From assembly GCF_000785435.2 (NCBI RefSeq), contig NZ_JTDB02000007.1:129745-193744 (forward strand): 64,000 bases of DNA, written 5' to 3'. The translations under genes were made by a program, and so were the position numbers. The notes beneath the pieces were generated by a model that ran no database searches, had not been told where the DNA came from, and saw only the letters and a list, made by a program, of their open reading frames with translations. Positions 17,451-27,498 of this stretch are shown piece after piece. How positions within the stretch are numbered: the first letter of the stretch is position 1; the number at the start of each line of letters is the position of its first letter. The DNA is from Paraburkholderia sacchari (GTDB lineage Bacteria > Pseudomonadota > Gammaproteobacteria > Burkholderiales > Burkholderiaceae).

Positions 17451-18563
17451 ATGCTGCAAACGAAAAAGCGCCTGAGAGAAGGCGCAGGGGTACGCTCGTG
17501 CCTGCGAAATGGCATGGTGGTCGCGGCGCTCGCTACGGCGGGGTATTCAACCGCCTGGGCGCAGTCGACGGTCACGCTGTACGGCATCGTCGATGCCGCT
17601 GTGCAGTACGGCAAGTTCAACGATACCGTCAGCCCGACGGCGATGGCGGCGAGCGGTAACCTGCAGGCGTCGCGCTTCGGCTTTCGCGGCAGCGAGGATC
17701 TGGGCGGCGGCTATCGCGCGAACTTCCAGCTCGAGACGGGCTTCAACACGTACACGGGCGTGGGGGGCGGCACGACGATGTTCAATCGCGGCGCGTCGGT
17801 GGGATTGTCGAGCGCGACGTACGGCAGCATCGATGCCGGCTTCATGTACCTGCCCATTTACTGGGTGTTTCTCGGCTCGGACGTCTCGACCTATGGCTTG
17901 TCGAATCCTGCCGCGATCATGTCGCTGGAACACACGGTGACGCTCGGCAAGTCCGGAACGGGAGGCTTCTATCCAAACGCGGTGCGTTATCGCACGCCGA
18001 ATTACAACGGCTTCTCTAGCGAAATCGGCTATTCGTTCGGCGCGCAGAACGCGTCGGGCCAGACGGCCAATGGGCGCAACATTGGCGCGAACGTGATGTA
18101 CCAACGCTTTGGCATGATGTTCGGCTATGGCTTCAATCGTTACCAGTACTACGCGGATGCGACCACCCTGACGCCTTCGTCGCAACTGACGCATGTGGTT
18201 GCCGCGACCTACGCGTACGCCGGTAACTTCATCGGCGCGAACTACATCTACTCGAAGCGCACCGATTCGACCAACTGGTTCGCGTCCGCGTTTCTCCTCA
18301 ACGCGAAGATTCCGGCGGGCCCCGGCGATATCGAACTCGGCGTCTCCCGGCGGATCGAGAACGGGAACGCGCGGGCGATGGCGTACGACGCGGGCTATGT
18401 GTACTTCCTCTCGAAACGCACGCAGTTGTACGGCTACGCGACGATGATTACGAACAACAGCCATTCGAGTCAGGGTTTCGCACTACTGAATTCTAACTTC
18501 GCAACGGTCACACCGGGCTTCAGTCCGTGGGCCGTGACGGCGGGCTTGCGCACGTCGTTCTGA
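17451..18563 (+). CDS. Gram-negative trimeric porin (Porin_4/OmpC-like)
   Basis: A 370-residue outer-membrane porin with a cleavable signal ending in STAWAQS, followed by the typical TVTLYGIVDAAVQYG first strand, RFGFRGSEDLGGGYRANFQLE and a C-terminal Phe. It lies 70 bases after the SQ dehydrogenase on the same strand and is probably part of the unit. There it would help sulfoquinovosyl glycerides or SQ cross the outer membrane. A porin also occurs in the P. putida SQ1 cluster. The TTG just before the ATG is in frame, but the ATG is preferred. Confidence 0.9.
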   Translation: MLQTKKRLREGAGVRSCLRNGMVVAALATAGYSTAWAQSTVTLYGIVDAAVQYGKFNDTVSPTAMAASGNLQASRFGFRGSEDLGGGYRANFQLETGFNTYTGVGGGTTMFNRGASVGLSSATYGSIDAGFMYLPIYWVFLGSDVSTYGLSNPAAIMSLEHTVTLGKSGTGGFYPNAVRYRTPNYNGFSSEIGYSFGAQNASGQTANGRNIGANVMYQRFGMMFGYGFNRYQYYADATTLTPSSQLTHVVAATYAYAGNFIGANYIYSKRTDSTNWFASAFLLNAKIPAGPGDIELGVSRRIENGNARAMAYDAGYVYFLSKRTQLYGYATMITNNSHSSQGFALLNSNFATVTPGFSPWAVTAGLRTSF

Positions 18564-18567
18564 TGGT

Positions 18568-18619
18568 TGCGGGCCGGGGCAACACGCGTGAGTTGCTGCG
18601 CGCGTTGTTCCGGCCCGCA
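18568..18619 (+). other. Stem-loop after the porin gene
   Basis: TGCGGGCCGG (18568-18577) pairs with CCGGCCCGCA (18610-18619) around a 32-nt loop in the 150-bp gap before the oxidoreductase gene. No T-run follows. It could be an mRNA-stabilising hairpin for the porin transcript or a weak terminator. Confidence 0.4.
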
Positions 18620-18713
18620 CAACGGCAGACCCGACACAACGTCAGTGGGGCCGTCTTGCGGACGATTGCCGGGCAGGCAGATCGCGAGCATTTTTTGAGA
18701 TGAAGGGGAATTT

Positions 18714-19826
18714 ATGTCCAGGCCTTTGCGATACGGCGTGATTGGCGCCGGCATGATGGGACAAGAGCATCTTCGCAATATCGCGTTGCTGCCCGATGCG
18801 GTCGTCACCGCGCTTGCGGATCCGCATGCGGAATCAATTGCCTCGGCGCGAAAAATAGTTGGACGCGAAGTCGAGGTATTCGCCGATTACCGCGCGCTGC
18901 TTGAAAGCCAGGTCTGCGATGTGCTCGTGGTCGCGACACCCAACGACACGCACCGTGCGGTGCTCGATGACATTCTGGCTGCGCCCACTGCGTTTCCGAC
19001 GCTGATCGAAAAGCCGATCTGCACGACCATCGAGGATTGCCGGCATCTGGCCGATGCCGCAAGTAGCCATCGTGCGCCGCTATGGGTGGGCATGGAGTAC
19101 CGGTACATGCCGCCACTGGCCGCGATGATCGAAGAGATCGACCGCGGGGAGGTCGGCAACCTGAAGATGTTTTCGATCCGTGAACACCGCCATCCGTTTC
19201 TCACGAAGGTCGGAAACTGGAATCGCTTTGCCACACGCACGGGTGGGACGCTGGTCGAAAAGTGCTGTCATTTTTTCGACCTGATGCGTTTCGTGCTTCG
19301 CGACGAAGCGGTACGCGTGTTTGCCTCCGGAGCCGCCGACGTCAACCATCGGGACGAGCGTTACGACGGACAGGTCCCGGACATGATTGACAACGCGTAC
19401 GTCATCGTGGAGTTCCGCAGCGGGCGTCGGGCCAGCCTGGACCTTTGCATGTTCGCGGACGGCGCGTACTGGCAGGAAGAATTTTCAGCGGTCGGCGACC
19501 GGGGCAAGATCGAGTGTCTGGTGCCGGGCGCGGGCAAACATTGGCCCGGGCGTGGCGAGCGCCAGGCGGAACTGGTCACGAGTCCGCGCGAGCCCAAAGG
19601 TCCGGTGCGGCGCACGGTCGAGGTCGACGAACATCTGCTGGGTCTCGGAGCCCACCACGGGTCGACGTATTTCGAGCTTCTAGGGTTCCAGCAATCGATC
19701 CTTGAAGGAACGCCGGTTAAGGTGTCGGTGGAGGATGGGCTGAAAGCGGTGGTGATTGGCCTGGCAGCCGAGCAGTCGATCAGGGAAGGGCGGGCCGTCG
19801 AGCTTCAGGGGTGGACGCTTCGTTAA
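18714..19826 (+). CDS. Gfo/Idh/MocA-family oxidoreductase, possible NAD-dependent glycosidase acting on SQ glycosides
   Basis: A 370-residue protein with an N-terminal Rossmann fold (YGVIGAGMMGQEH, residues 7-19), the EKP motif of the family (LIEKPICTT) and a C-terminal alpha/beta domain containing VEKCCHFFDLMRF. Gfo/Idh/MocA proteins are mostly sugar dehydrogenases, but some use NAD+ in redox-assisted glycoside hydrolysis, including a recently described NAD-dependent sulfoquinovosidase group. Its place as last gene of an SQ cluster makes either an alternative SQ oxidation or a second SQ-glycoside hydrolase plausible. AAGGGGAATTT precedes the ATG. Exact reaction is unknown from sequence. Confidence 0.75.
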   Translation: MSRPLRYGVIGAGMMGQEHLRNIALLPDAVVTALADPHAESIASARKIVGREVEVFADYRALLESQVCDVLVVATPNDTHRAVLDDILAAPTAFPTLIEKPICTTIEDCRHLADAASSHRAPLWVGMEYRYMPPLAAMIEEIDRGEVGNLKMFSIREHRHPFLTKVGNWNRFATRTGGTLVEKCCHFFDLMRFVLRDEAVRVFASGAADVNHRDERYDGQVPDMIDNAYVIVEFRSGRRASLDLCMFADGAYWQEEFSAVGDRGKIECLVPGAGKHWPGRGERQAELVTSPREPKGPVRRTVEVDEHLLGLGAHHGSTYFELLGFQQSILEGTPVKVSVEDGLKAVVIGLAAEQSIREGRAVELQGWTLR

Positions 19827-19849
19827 GTCGGCGCGCCGCGAGTGGAACG

Positions 19850-19872
19850 GGGCGGCGTTTGCCGCGCCGCCC
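19850..19872. terminator. Hairpin between convergent genes, possible bidirectional terminator
   Basis: GGGCGGCG (19850-19857) and CGCCGCCC (19865-19872) form an 8-bp GC stem in the 70-bp gap between the convergent oxidoreductase and emrB genes. The T-tract is poor, so termination strength is uncertain. Confidence 0.4.
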
Positions 19873-19896
19873 TTGGTGCGCCCGCGGGCGCCGGGT

Positions 19897-21462
19897 TCAA
19901 TGCGCCGCCGAAGCCGCCGCGCCCGCATCGCCGCCACCGCTGCGCTCGGGACGCGTGATCCAGATCAGCGCGATCAGCACGATGAAGATCGCCGACGAAA
20001 TCCAGAACAGGTCGTTCACGCCAAGCTGCGCTGCCTGCTGCGTGACCATGCGGTCGAACAGCCCGTGTGCTTGCGAGGGATCGAGCCCGGCTGCGTTCTG
20101 CATTTGCTGCATCGACTGATTGAAGATCGGGTTGGCCTGCGAGGCCTGCTCGGTGAGGCGCGCGTGGTGGAACGTCGTGCGATGGTCCCACGCGGTCTCG
20201 AAGATCGAGGTGCCGATGCCGCCGCACATGATCCGCACGAAGTTCGACAGACCCGATGCCGCGGGAATGCGGTTGCCGGGCAGGCCCGAGAGCGTGATCG
20301 AGACGAGCGGAATGAAGAGGCCCGCCATGCCGATGCCCTGGATCAAGGTGGGCACCGTGAGCGCCCAGGTGTCCACGCCGGTCGTGTACTGCGAGCGCAT
20401 CCAGAAGCACAGCGCGAACACCACGAACGCCGCTGTCGCGATATAGCGCGGATCGGTGCGCGGCAGGATGCGGCCCGTGATCGGCGAAAGCATGATCGCG
20501 AAGAAGCCCACGGGCGCCATGATGATGCCCGCATCGGTTGCGGTGTAGCCCAGCGTGGTTTGCAGCCACAGCGGCAGCAGCACGAGATTGCCGAAGTAAA
20601 GGCCGTAGCCCACCGAAAGCGCAATCGTTGCGCCCGTGAAGTTGCGCCTCGCGAACAGCGAGAGATCGACCACGGGGTGATCGGCGGTTAGCTCCCAGAT
20701 CACGAAGAACGCGAAGGCGATCACAGCCGTGAGCGCGAGTACGACGATCGTGGTGGAGGCGAACCAGTCGAGATCCTTGCCCTTGTCGAGCATGATCTGC
20801 AGCGAGCCGACCCAGACGACCAGGAGTCCCAGGCCCGCGCCGTCGATGGGCGCTTTCTTGATGACCGAATCGCGATTGCGGAAGATCGCCCACGTGGCGA
20901 CGGCCGCCATGATGCCCACCGGGATGTTGACGTAGAAGATCCACGGCCACGAGATGTTGTCCGAGATCCAGCCGCCGAGAATGGGGCCCGCCACCGGCGC
21001 GATCAGCGTGGTCATCGACCACATCGAGAGCGCGATGGGCGCTTTCGCGCGCGGATAGCTCGCGAGCAGCAGCGTTTGCGAGAGCGGGATCATCGGGCCG
21101 GCCACGGCGCCTTGCAGCACGCGCGAGGCGAGCAGGAAGGGCAGGTTGGGCGAGAGGCCGCACATCCACGACGAAATCACGAACAGGATGATCGACGCCA
21201 TGAACAGGCGCACCTGGCCAATGCGGTCGGTGAGCCAGCCGGTGAGCGGCACGGAGATCGCGTTGGCGACCGCGAACGAGGTGATGACCCACGTGCCCTG
21301 ATCGGAGGCGACGCCGAGGTCGCCCGAGATCGTCGGGATCGACACGTTCGCGATCGAGGTATCCAGCACGTTCATGAACACCGCGAGCGACACCGCGATG
21401 GTGCCGATCACGAGTTGCGCGCCTTGCAACGGCGGATGGACTACGGGTTGTTGTGCGGCCAT
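19897..21462 (-). CDS. emrB: DHA2-family MFS drug efflux permease, EmrB type
   Basis: A 521-residue 14-helix major facilitator of the EmrB/QacA group that exports drugs with proton antiport. Motif C-like LAVFMNVLDTSIANVSIPTISGDLG starts helix 1, and the antiporter motif GPILGGWISD and the loop motif GWLTDRIGQVRLF are present. It is the last gene of a minus-strand unit marR - outer-membrane factor - emrA - emrB, 53 bases after emrA. It would form the inner-membrane pump of a tripartite complex. Confidence 0.93.
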   Translation of the reverse strand: MAAQQPVVHPPLQGAQLVIGTIAVSLAVFMNVLDTSIANVSIPTISGDLGVASDQGTWVITSFAVANAISVPLTGWLTDRIGQVRLFMASIILFVISSWMCGLSPNLPFLLASRVLQGAVAGPMIPLSQTLLLASYPRAKAPIALSMWSMTTLIAPVAGPILGGWISDNISWPWIFYVNIPVGIMAAVATWAIFRNRDSVIKKAPIDGAGLGLLVVWVGSLQIMLDKGKDLDWFASTTIVVLALTAVIAFAFFVIWELTADHPVVDLSLFARRNFTGATIALSVGYGLYFGNLVLLPLWLQTTLGYTATDAGIIMAPVGFFAIMLSPITGRILPRTDPRYIATAAFVVFALCFWMRSQYTTGVDTWALTVPTLIQGIGMAGLFIPLVSITLSGLPGNRIPAASGLSNFVRIMCGGIGTSIFETAWDHRTTFHHARLTEQASQANPIFNQSMQQMQNAAGLDPSQAHGLFDRMVTQQAAQLGVNDLFWISSAIFIVLIALIWITRPERSGGGDAGAAASAAH

Positions 21463-21515
21463 TGAGTGCTTTGTAGTTGGCGTCGTTGCGTTGACGTCGT
21501 TGCGGCGGCGCGCGA

Positions 21516-22757
21516 TTACATCAGCTTGGCCGCGGGCTTCGCGGCGCTATTGCCTGCCCCCGCCGACGAAACCTGAGCCTTGCCGGCGTTCTGCCCCGCG
21601 TTTTCCGCGATGATGCGGGCGATTTCTGCATCGGCTTCGTCGCCGTACTTCTCGAACACGCTGGTCTGGTACACCGTGTTCTGCGCGTTGCCGAGCTGGC
21701 TGCCCGTATCGTCCTTGATGTTGACGTCGACCTGCATCGAGAGGCCGATGCGTAGCGGATGCTTCTTGAGTTCTTCCGGATCGAGCGCGATGCGCACCGG
21801 CAGGCGCTGCACCACCTTGATCCAGTTACCCGTGGCGTTCTGCGCGGGCAGCAGCGAGAAGGCCGAGCCCGTGCCCGCCGAGAAGCCCACCACCTTGCCG
21901 CGATAGACCACCGACGAACCGTACACGTCCGCCGTCATTTCGACCGGCTGGCCGATGCGCATGTGCTTGAGCTGCACTTCCTTGAAGTTGGCGTCCACCC
22001 ACACGGCGTTCAGCGGCACCACCGACATGAGCGGCGTGCCGGGCGAGACGCGCTGGCCCACCTGCACCGAGCGCTTCGCGACGTAGCCCGTGACCGGCGC
22101 GGGCAGCGTGTTGCGCGCGTTCGCGAGATACGCGTCGCGCACCTTGGCGGCGGCGGCCATTACGTTCGGGTGATTGGCGATGGTGGTGTTCGCGGTGAGC
22201 GCGCGGTTCGCGGCGAGCTGCTGCTGCGCCGCTTCGAGCGCGGCCTGGGCGCTCTTCACGGTGTCGCGCGCGTGCGAGATTTCTTCCTGCGAGACGGCGC
22301 CCGTTTGCGCGACCTGCATGCGGCGGCGCAGATCGTCCTGGGCGCGCGAGAGGTCGGCCTGACGCACGGCGACTTGCGCCTGGTACTGGCTGTCGTCGGC
22401 GAAGAGGCCGCGCACCTGGCGCACCGTCTGGCCGAGGTTCGCCTCGGCCTGCTGCAGCGCGATGCGCGAATCGGCGGGATCGAGCTGTACGAGCGGGTCG
22501 CCGCTCTTCACCGTTTGCGTGTCGTCCGCGTTCACGGCGATCACCGTGCCCGTCACCTGCGGCGTGATCTGCACGACGTTGCCGTTCACGTAGGCGTCGT
22601 CGGTGCTCTCGGAGAAGCGCGCGACGAGGAAGTAGTAGAGGCCGTAGGCAATGGCTGCAATCACGATCACGAGCACAAGCAGCGTCATCATGCGCTTGCG
22701 CTTGCCGTTGTTTGCGTTCGGCTGCGGATTGGCCGCCGGTTGCTGGGGGGTGCTCAT
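21516..22757 (-). CDS. emrA: HlyD/EmrA-type membrane fusion protein
   Basis: A 413-residue periplasmic adaptor. It has a short cytoplasmic N-terminus, one membrane anchor (MMTLLVLVIVIAAIAYGLYY, about residues 23-42), the DDAYVNGNVVQITPQVTGTV lipoyl/barrel segment, a coiled-coil hairpin (about 100-210) and a C-terminal beta-barrel. It links the EmrB pump to the outer-membrane channel. The C-terminal tail (AQVSSAGAGNSAAKPAAKLM) is low-complexity. It lies 47 bases after the channel gene. Confidence 0.93.
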   Translation of the reverse strand: MSTPQQPAANPQPNANNGKRKRMMTLLVLVIVIAAIAYGLYYFLVARFSESTDDAYVNGNVVQITPQVTGTVIAVNADDTQTVKSGDPLVQLDPADSRIALQQAEANLGQTVRQVRGLFADDSQYQAQVAVRQADLSRAQDDLRRRMQVAQTGAVSQEEISHARDTVKSAQAALEAAQQQLAANRALTANTTIANHPNVMAAAAKVRDAYLANARNTLPAPVTGYVAKRSVQVGQRVSPGTPLMSVVPLNAVWVDANFKEVQLKHMRIGQPVEMTADVYGSSVVYRGKVVGFSAGTGSAFSLLPAQNATGNWIKVVQRLPVRIALDPEELKKHPLRIGLSMQVDVNIKDDTGSQLGNAQNTVYQTSVFEKYGDEADAEIARIIAENAGQNAGKAQVSSAGAGNSAAKPAAKLM

Positions 22758-22804
22758 GGAAGGATCTCCGGGTTCTGGCGTGCTGTTCGTTCAGTTATGG
22801 GTGT

Positions 22805-24409
22805 TCAGTTCGCGGCGGGCGCGCTTGCCGAGGCCGAGACTGCGGCGCTTTGCGCCGGCACCGAGGTGCGGCTCCACGGTCCGCCGTTCACGTCGCTTTG
22901 CCCCTTCGACTCGCTGCCGATCTCGACCGGCGGCACGAGGCCCGCGTCGTGCGCGTCGAAGCCGCCGCCGAGCGCCGTGATCAACGTCATCTGCTGGTCG
23001 CGGCGCTGCATCTTGAGGTTCGAGACGGTCTGTTCCGCCGCGAGGCGGTTCTGGTCGGCGTTGAGCACCTGGAGCTGCTCGGAGAGCCCGGCCTTGTAGC
23101 GGATCACGGCGAGCTGGTACGCCTTGGTGGAGGCGTCAAGCGCGCGCTGCGCGTCGACTAGCTGCTGGTCCGCCGAGCGGATCGACGAAACCTGCGTGGC
23201 CACCTGCTGGAGCGCGTTAATGAGCGTCTGGTTGTAGTTCGCCACATCGAGGTCGAAGTCGGCGTAGCGGCCCTTCAACTGGGCGCGCAGCGCGCCCGCG
23301 TCGAAGATCGGCAGATGCACGGCCGGGCCGAAGTTCATCGTCCGGCTGGAGAAGGTCAGGAAGCGGCCCCAGCCGAACGCGTCGAGGCCAATCGCGGCGC
23401 TCAGGTTCACGTCCGGATAGAACTCGGCCTTGGCTTCCTTCACGTCGTGCATCGCGGCTTCGACTTGCCAGCGCGCGGCGACGATGTCGGGGCGGCGCGC
23501 CAGCAGGTCGGCGGGCAGGTTGCCGGGCAGGGCCATGTCGGCGACCGGGTTGAGCACCGGCTGCGCGATCTGCAGGCCACGGTCCGGGCCCTTGCCGAGC
23601 AGCGCGCCCAACTGGTAGCGCACGTTCTGGATCTGGCCGTCGATTTGCGTGAGGTTCGCCTGGCTCGTCGCGATGTTGCCGTTCGCGGTCTGGCGCTCGA
23701 CGTTGGTGTCGAGACCTGCCGCCACGCGGCCGTTCGTGATCGTGCCGATGGTCTTGCGGTTATCGATCTCGCGCGCGGCGATGTCGCGCAGCGCGTAGAG
23801 CTGCGCGAGCTGGTTGTAGGTGCGGGCGACCGACGCAGCGAGCGTGATGCGCGCCTGCTGCATGTCGGCCTGGGCGGCACGCTGCGCGGACACCGCCTGG
23901 GCAAGCCGCTGGCGGTTCTTGCCCCACAGATCCAGATCCCACGACGCGCTCGCGAGCGCGTTGTTCTCGTTGTACCAGGTGCCGCCGTAGGGCGGCGGGA
24001 AGATCGTGTTTTCCGTGAAGATTTCGCGGGTCCACGAATAGCTCGCGTTGGCCTTCGGATAGAGCCCCGCCTTCGACGTCTCGATGTACGAAGACGCCTT
24101 GGCGATGCGGGCCTGCGCCTGCGCGATGGTGGGGCTGCCTTCTAGCGCCTCGTCGATGAGCTTGGGCAACTGCGGGTCGCCGAACTGCTGCGCCCAGTCG
24201 AGCGTCGGCCACTGGCCACCCTGCGCCGGGATGCTCTGCGAGGTCTCGAACTGTTGCGGTTGCGCGATGGTCTTGTCGCTCTTGACGCCGAAATAGTTCG
24301 CGCAGCCCGCCAGCGCGAGCGTCGCCACCGCAGCGGCGATTGCCCCCCGGCAGGAGAGCGCTGGCGCAAACTGGGCAAACTGAACACCGGGTTTCATTGC
24401 TCGTCTCAT
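22805..24409 (-). CDS. NodT/OprM-type outer-membrane efflux lipoprotein
   Basis: A roughly 534-residue TolC-like channel of the NodT family. The N-terminus carries a lipoprotein signal with lipobox LALAGC (CANYFGVK after cleavage), then two OEP repeat domains of long helices and strands. The frame is open from an ATG at 24493 that overlaps the marR stop. I chose 24409 (or 24397) because a signal peptide starting there has the usual length; 24493 would add about 28 residues before it. It forms the outer-membrane exit of the EmrAB-type pump. Confidence 0.9.
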   Translation of the reverse strand: MRRAMKPGVQFAQFAPALSCRGAIAAAVATLALAGCANYFGVKSDKTIAQPQQFETSQSIPAQGGQWPTLDWAQQFGDPQLPKLIDEALEGSPTIAQAQARIAKASSYIETSKAGLYPKANASYSWTREIFTENTIFPPPYGGTWYNENNALASASWDLDLWGKNRQRLAQAVSAQRAAQADMQQARITLAASVARTYNQLAQLYALRDIAAREIDNRKTIGTITNGRVAAGLDTNVERQTANGNIATSQANLTQIDGQIQNVRYQLGALLGKGPDRGLQIAQPVLNPVADMALPGNLPADLLARRPDIVAARWQVEAAMHDVKEAKAEFYPDVNLSAAIGLDAFGWGRFLTFSSRTMNFGPAVHLPIFDAGALRAQLKGRYADFDLDVANYNQTLINALQQVATQVSSIRSADQQLVDAQRALDASTKAYQLAVIRYKAGLSEQLQVLNADQNRLAAEQTVSNLKMQRRDQQMTLITALGGGFDAHDAGLVPPVEIGSESKGQSDVNGGPWSRTSVPAQSAAVSASASAPAAN

Positions 24410-24489
24410 GGCGTGAGTCGAAAAAAGTGAGGTAATGCTGGACGTTGCAGCTATTTTTTCGTGCTGCGGCTGCGAATTTGCTTGCCCTG

Positions 24490-24996
24490 TCATGAATTTG
24501 GCGGTGTGTTCTGTCCCGCGTTCTGCATAGCTTCGCAGCTATTGGCAAGAACCCGCCGCAACATGCTCTTGAGGAAGCAGACTTCCTCGGGCGTAAAGCC
24601 TTGCGAGAGCCTTTCTGTCACGCTCGTGAAGATGGCCGGCATGCGCGCGGCGATGGCTTCGCCCTCGGGCGTGAGCGCGAGGCGCACGGCGCGGCGGTCT
24701 TCGGAGCTGCGCACGCGCTTGAGGAGGCCGCGCTTTTCGAGCCGGTCGACGAGGCGCGTCACCGCGCTCGCGTCGATGCCGTACTCGCGTGCGAGTTCCG
24801 CCGCCAGCACGCATTTGCCGCTCGCCACCATGAACAGCACGCTGGCTTGCTGGCTCGTTACGCCGAGCTCGGCGACGGTGCGCTGGGTGATCAGGTTCGA
24901 CATCGTCGATTTCACCCGCGAAAGGAGGTAGCCAACGCTTTCGCCGAAGTCGTAATCGCGTACTTCGGGCGGCGGCGCGGGAGTCGGATCCGTCAT
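24490..24996 (-). CDS. MarR-family transcriptional regulator
   Basis: A 168-residue winged-helix regulator with the recognition helix region LAREYGIDASAVTRLVDRLEKRGLL and the wing SSEDRRAVRLALTPEGE, both typical of MarR. It is the first gene of the efflux unit and presumably represses it until a phenolic or other ligand binds, as EmrR/MarR does for emrAB. No operator was clearly identified upstream, although the 340-bp gap to typA would hold it. Confidence 0.92.
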   Translation of the reverse strand: MTDPTPAPPPEVRDYDFGESVGYLLSRVKSTMSNLITQRTVAELGVTSQQASVLFMVASGKCVLAAELAREYGIDASAVTRLVDRLEKRGLLKRVRSSEDRRAVRLALTPEGEAIAARMPAIFTSVTERLSQGFTPEEVCFLKSMLRRVLANSCEAMQNAGQNTPPNS

Positions 24997-25335
24997 GTTT
25001 CTGCTGCGGCTGCAATGATTGACCAGGCATGGATTATAGGAGCCGTTAGTTGACGCGGCAAGGGTTTATTGTGGCGGGGCGGAGAAACTTTTGCCGGGCG
25101 GGGTTTCTATCGGGGCTCGAATCCGGGCGCGATGCGCCTGGTCGTGCCTTTCAGGGGCTCCTGAGTATGAGCACGATCAATTCATCGTCTCGTGCTATAA
25201 TTTCAGGTTCCCAAAGTGCGTCATTCACAACGTCTGCTCGCAATGCCCGATCCGAGTGTCGGAGCGCGCGCAGAACGGTTGCGCGAGCCCGCTGTCGAGC
25301 TCATGCGCCGCACCCAACTGAGTACCCAGGTTCCT
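24997..25335. promoter_or_regulatory. Intergenic region before marR and typA, with a typA -10 candidate
   Basis: This 339-bp gap holds no convincing gene. A perfect TATAAT (25196-25201), preceded by TGC and so resembling an extended -10, lies about 135 bases before the typA start. No good -35 is visible at the normal distance. On the other strand a MarR-family operator is expected, but no clear dyad was recognised. Confidence 0.45.
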
Positions 25336-27162
<1,827 letters not shown>

Positions 27163-27209
27163 GCGCAGTTATTGAATTTTTGCGCACTGCAATGCAAGCT
27201 GGAAGCCAG

Positions 27210-27239
27210 AAAAGCCGCCTCTTTGTGGGCGGCTTTTTT
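27210..27239 (+). terminator. Intrinsic terminator of typA
   Basis: AAAAGCCGCC (27210-27219) pairs with GGCGGCTTTT around TCTTTGTG, giving a hairpin followed by six Ts (27234-27239). The flanking A-run lets it work in both directions. Confidence 0.9.
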
Positions 27240-27335
27240 GCGTCTTGCAACAATTATGTTGCAGTGCGTAAAGAGTGTGTTGCGAATGCCGCAAAGGCCC
27301 GTCTACAAAGGGTTTGCGTGCGCGTTCGTGCCACA

Positions 27336-27364
27336 TTGCAATCTATGGCGGGTATCACTTATGT
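27336..27364 (+). promoter_or_regulatory. Possible promoter of sucA
   Basis: TTGCAA (27336-27341), 17 bases, then TTATGT (27359-27364) resembles a moderate sigma-70 promoter about 135 bases before the sucA start, in the 336-bp gap between typA and sucA. The rest of that gap holds the typA terminator and nothing else I recognise. Confidence 0.35.
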
Positions 27365-27498
27365 GATATCCTCCGCGGATGCATGATTTAGGTCCTTCCA
27401 AGCAGACTTGATTCGCAATCCGCTAAACGGTCAGGCCGTGGCGCGGAAGGTTGAGTAACCCGCTATTTCTCGAGAAACTCGAAGAAAGGTGAGCGTAA

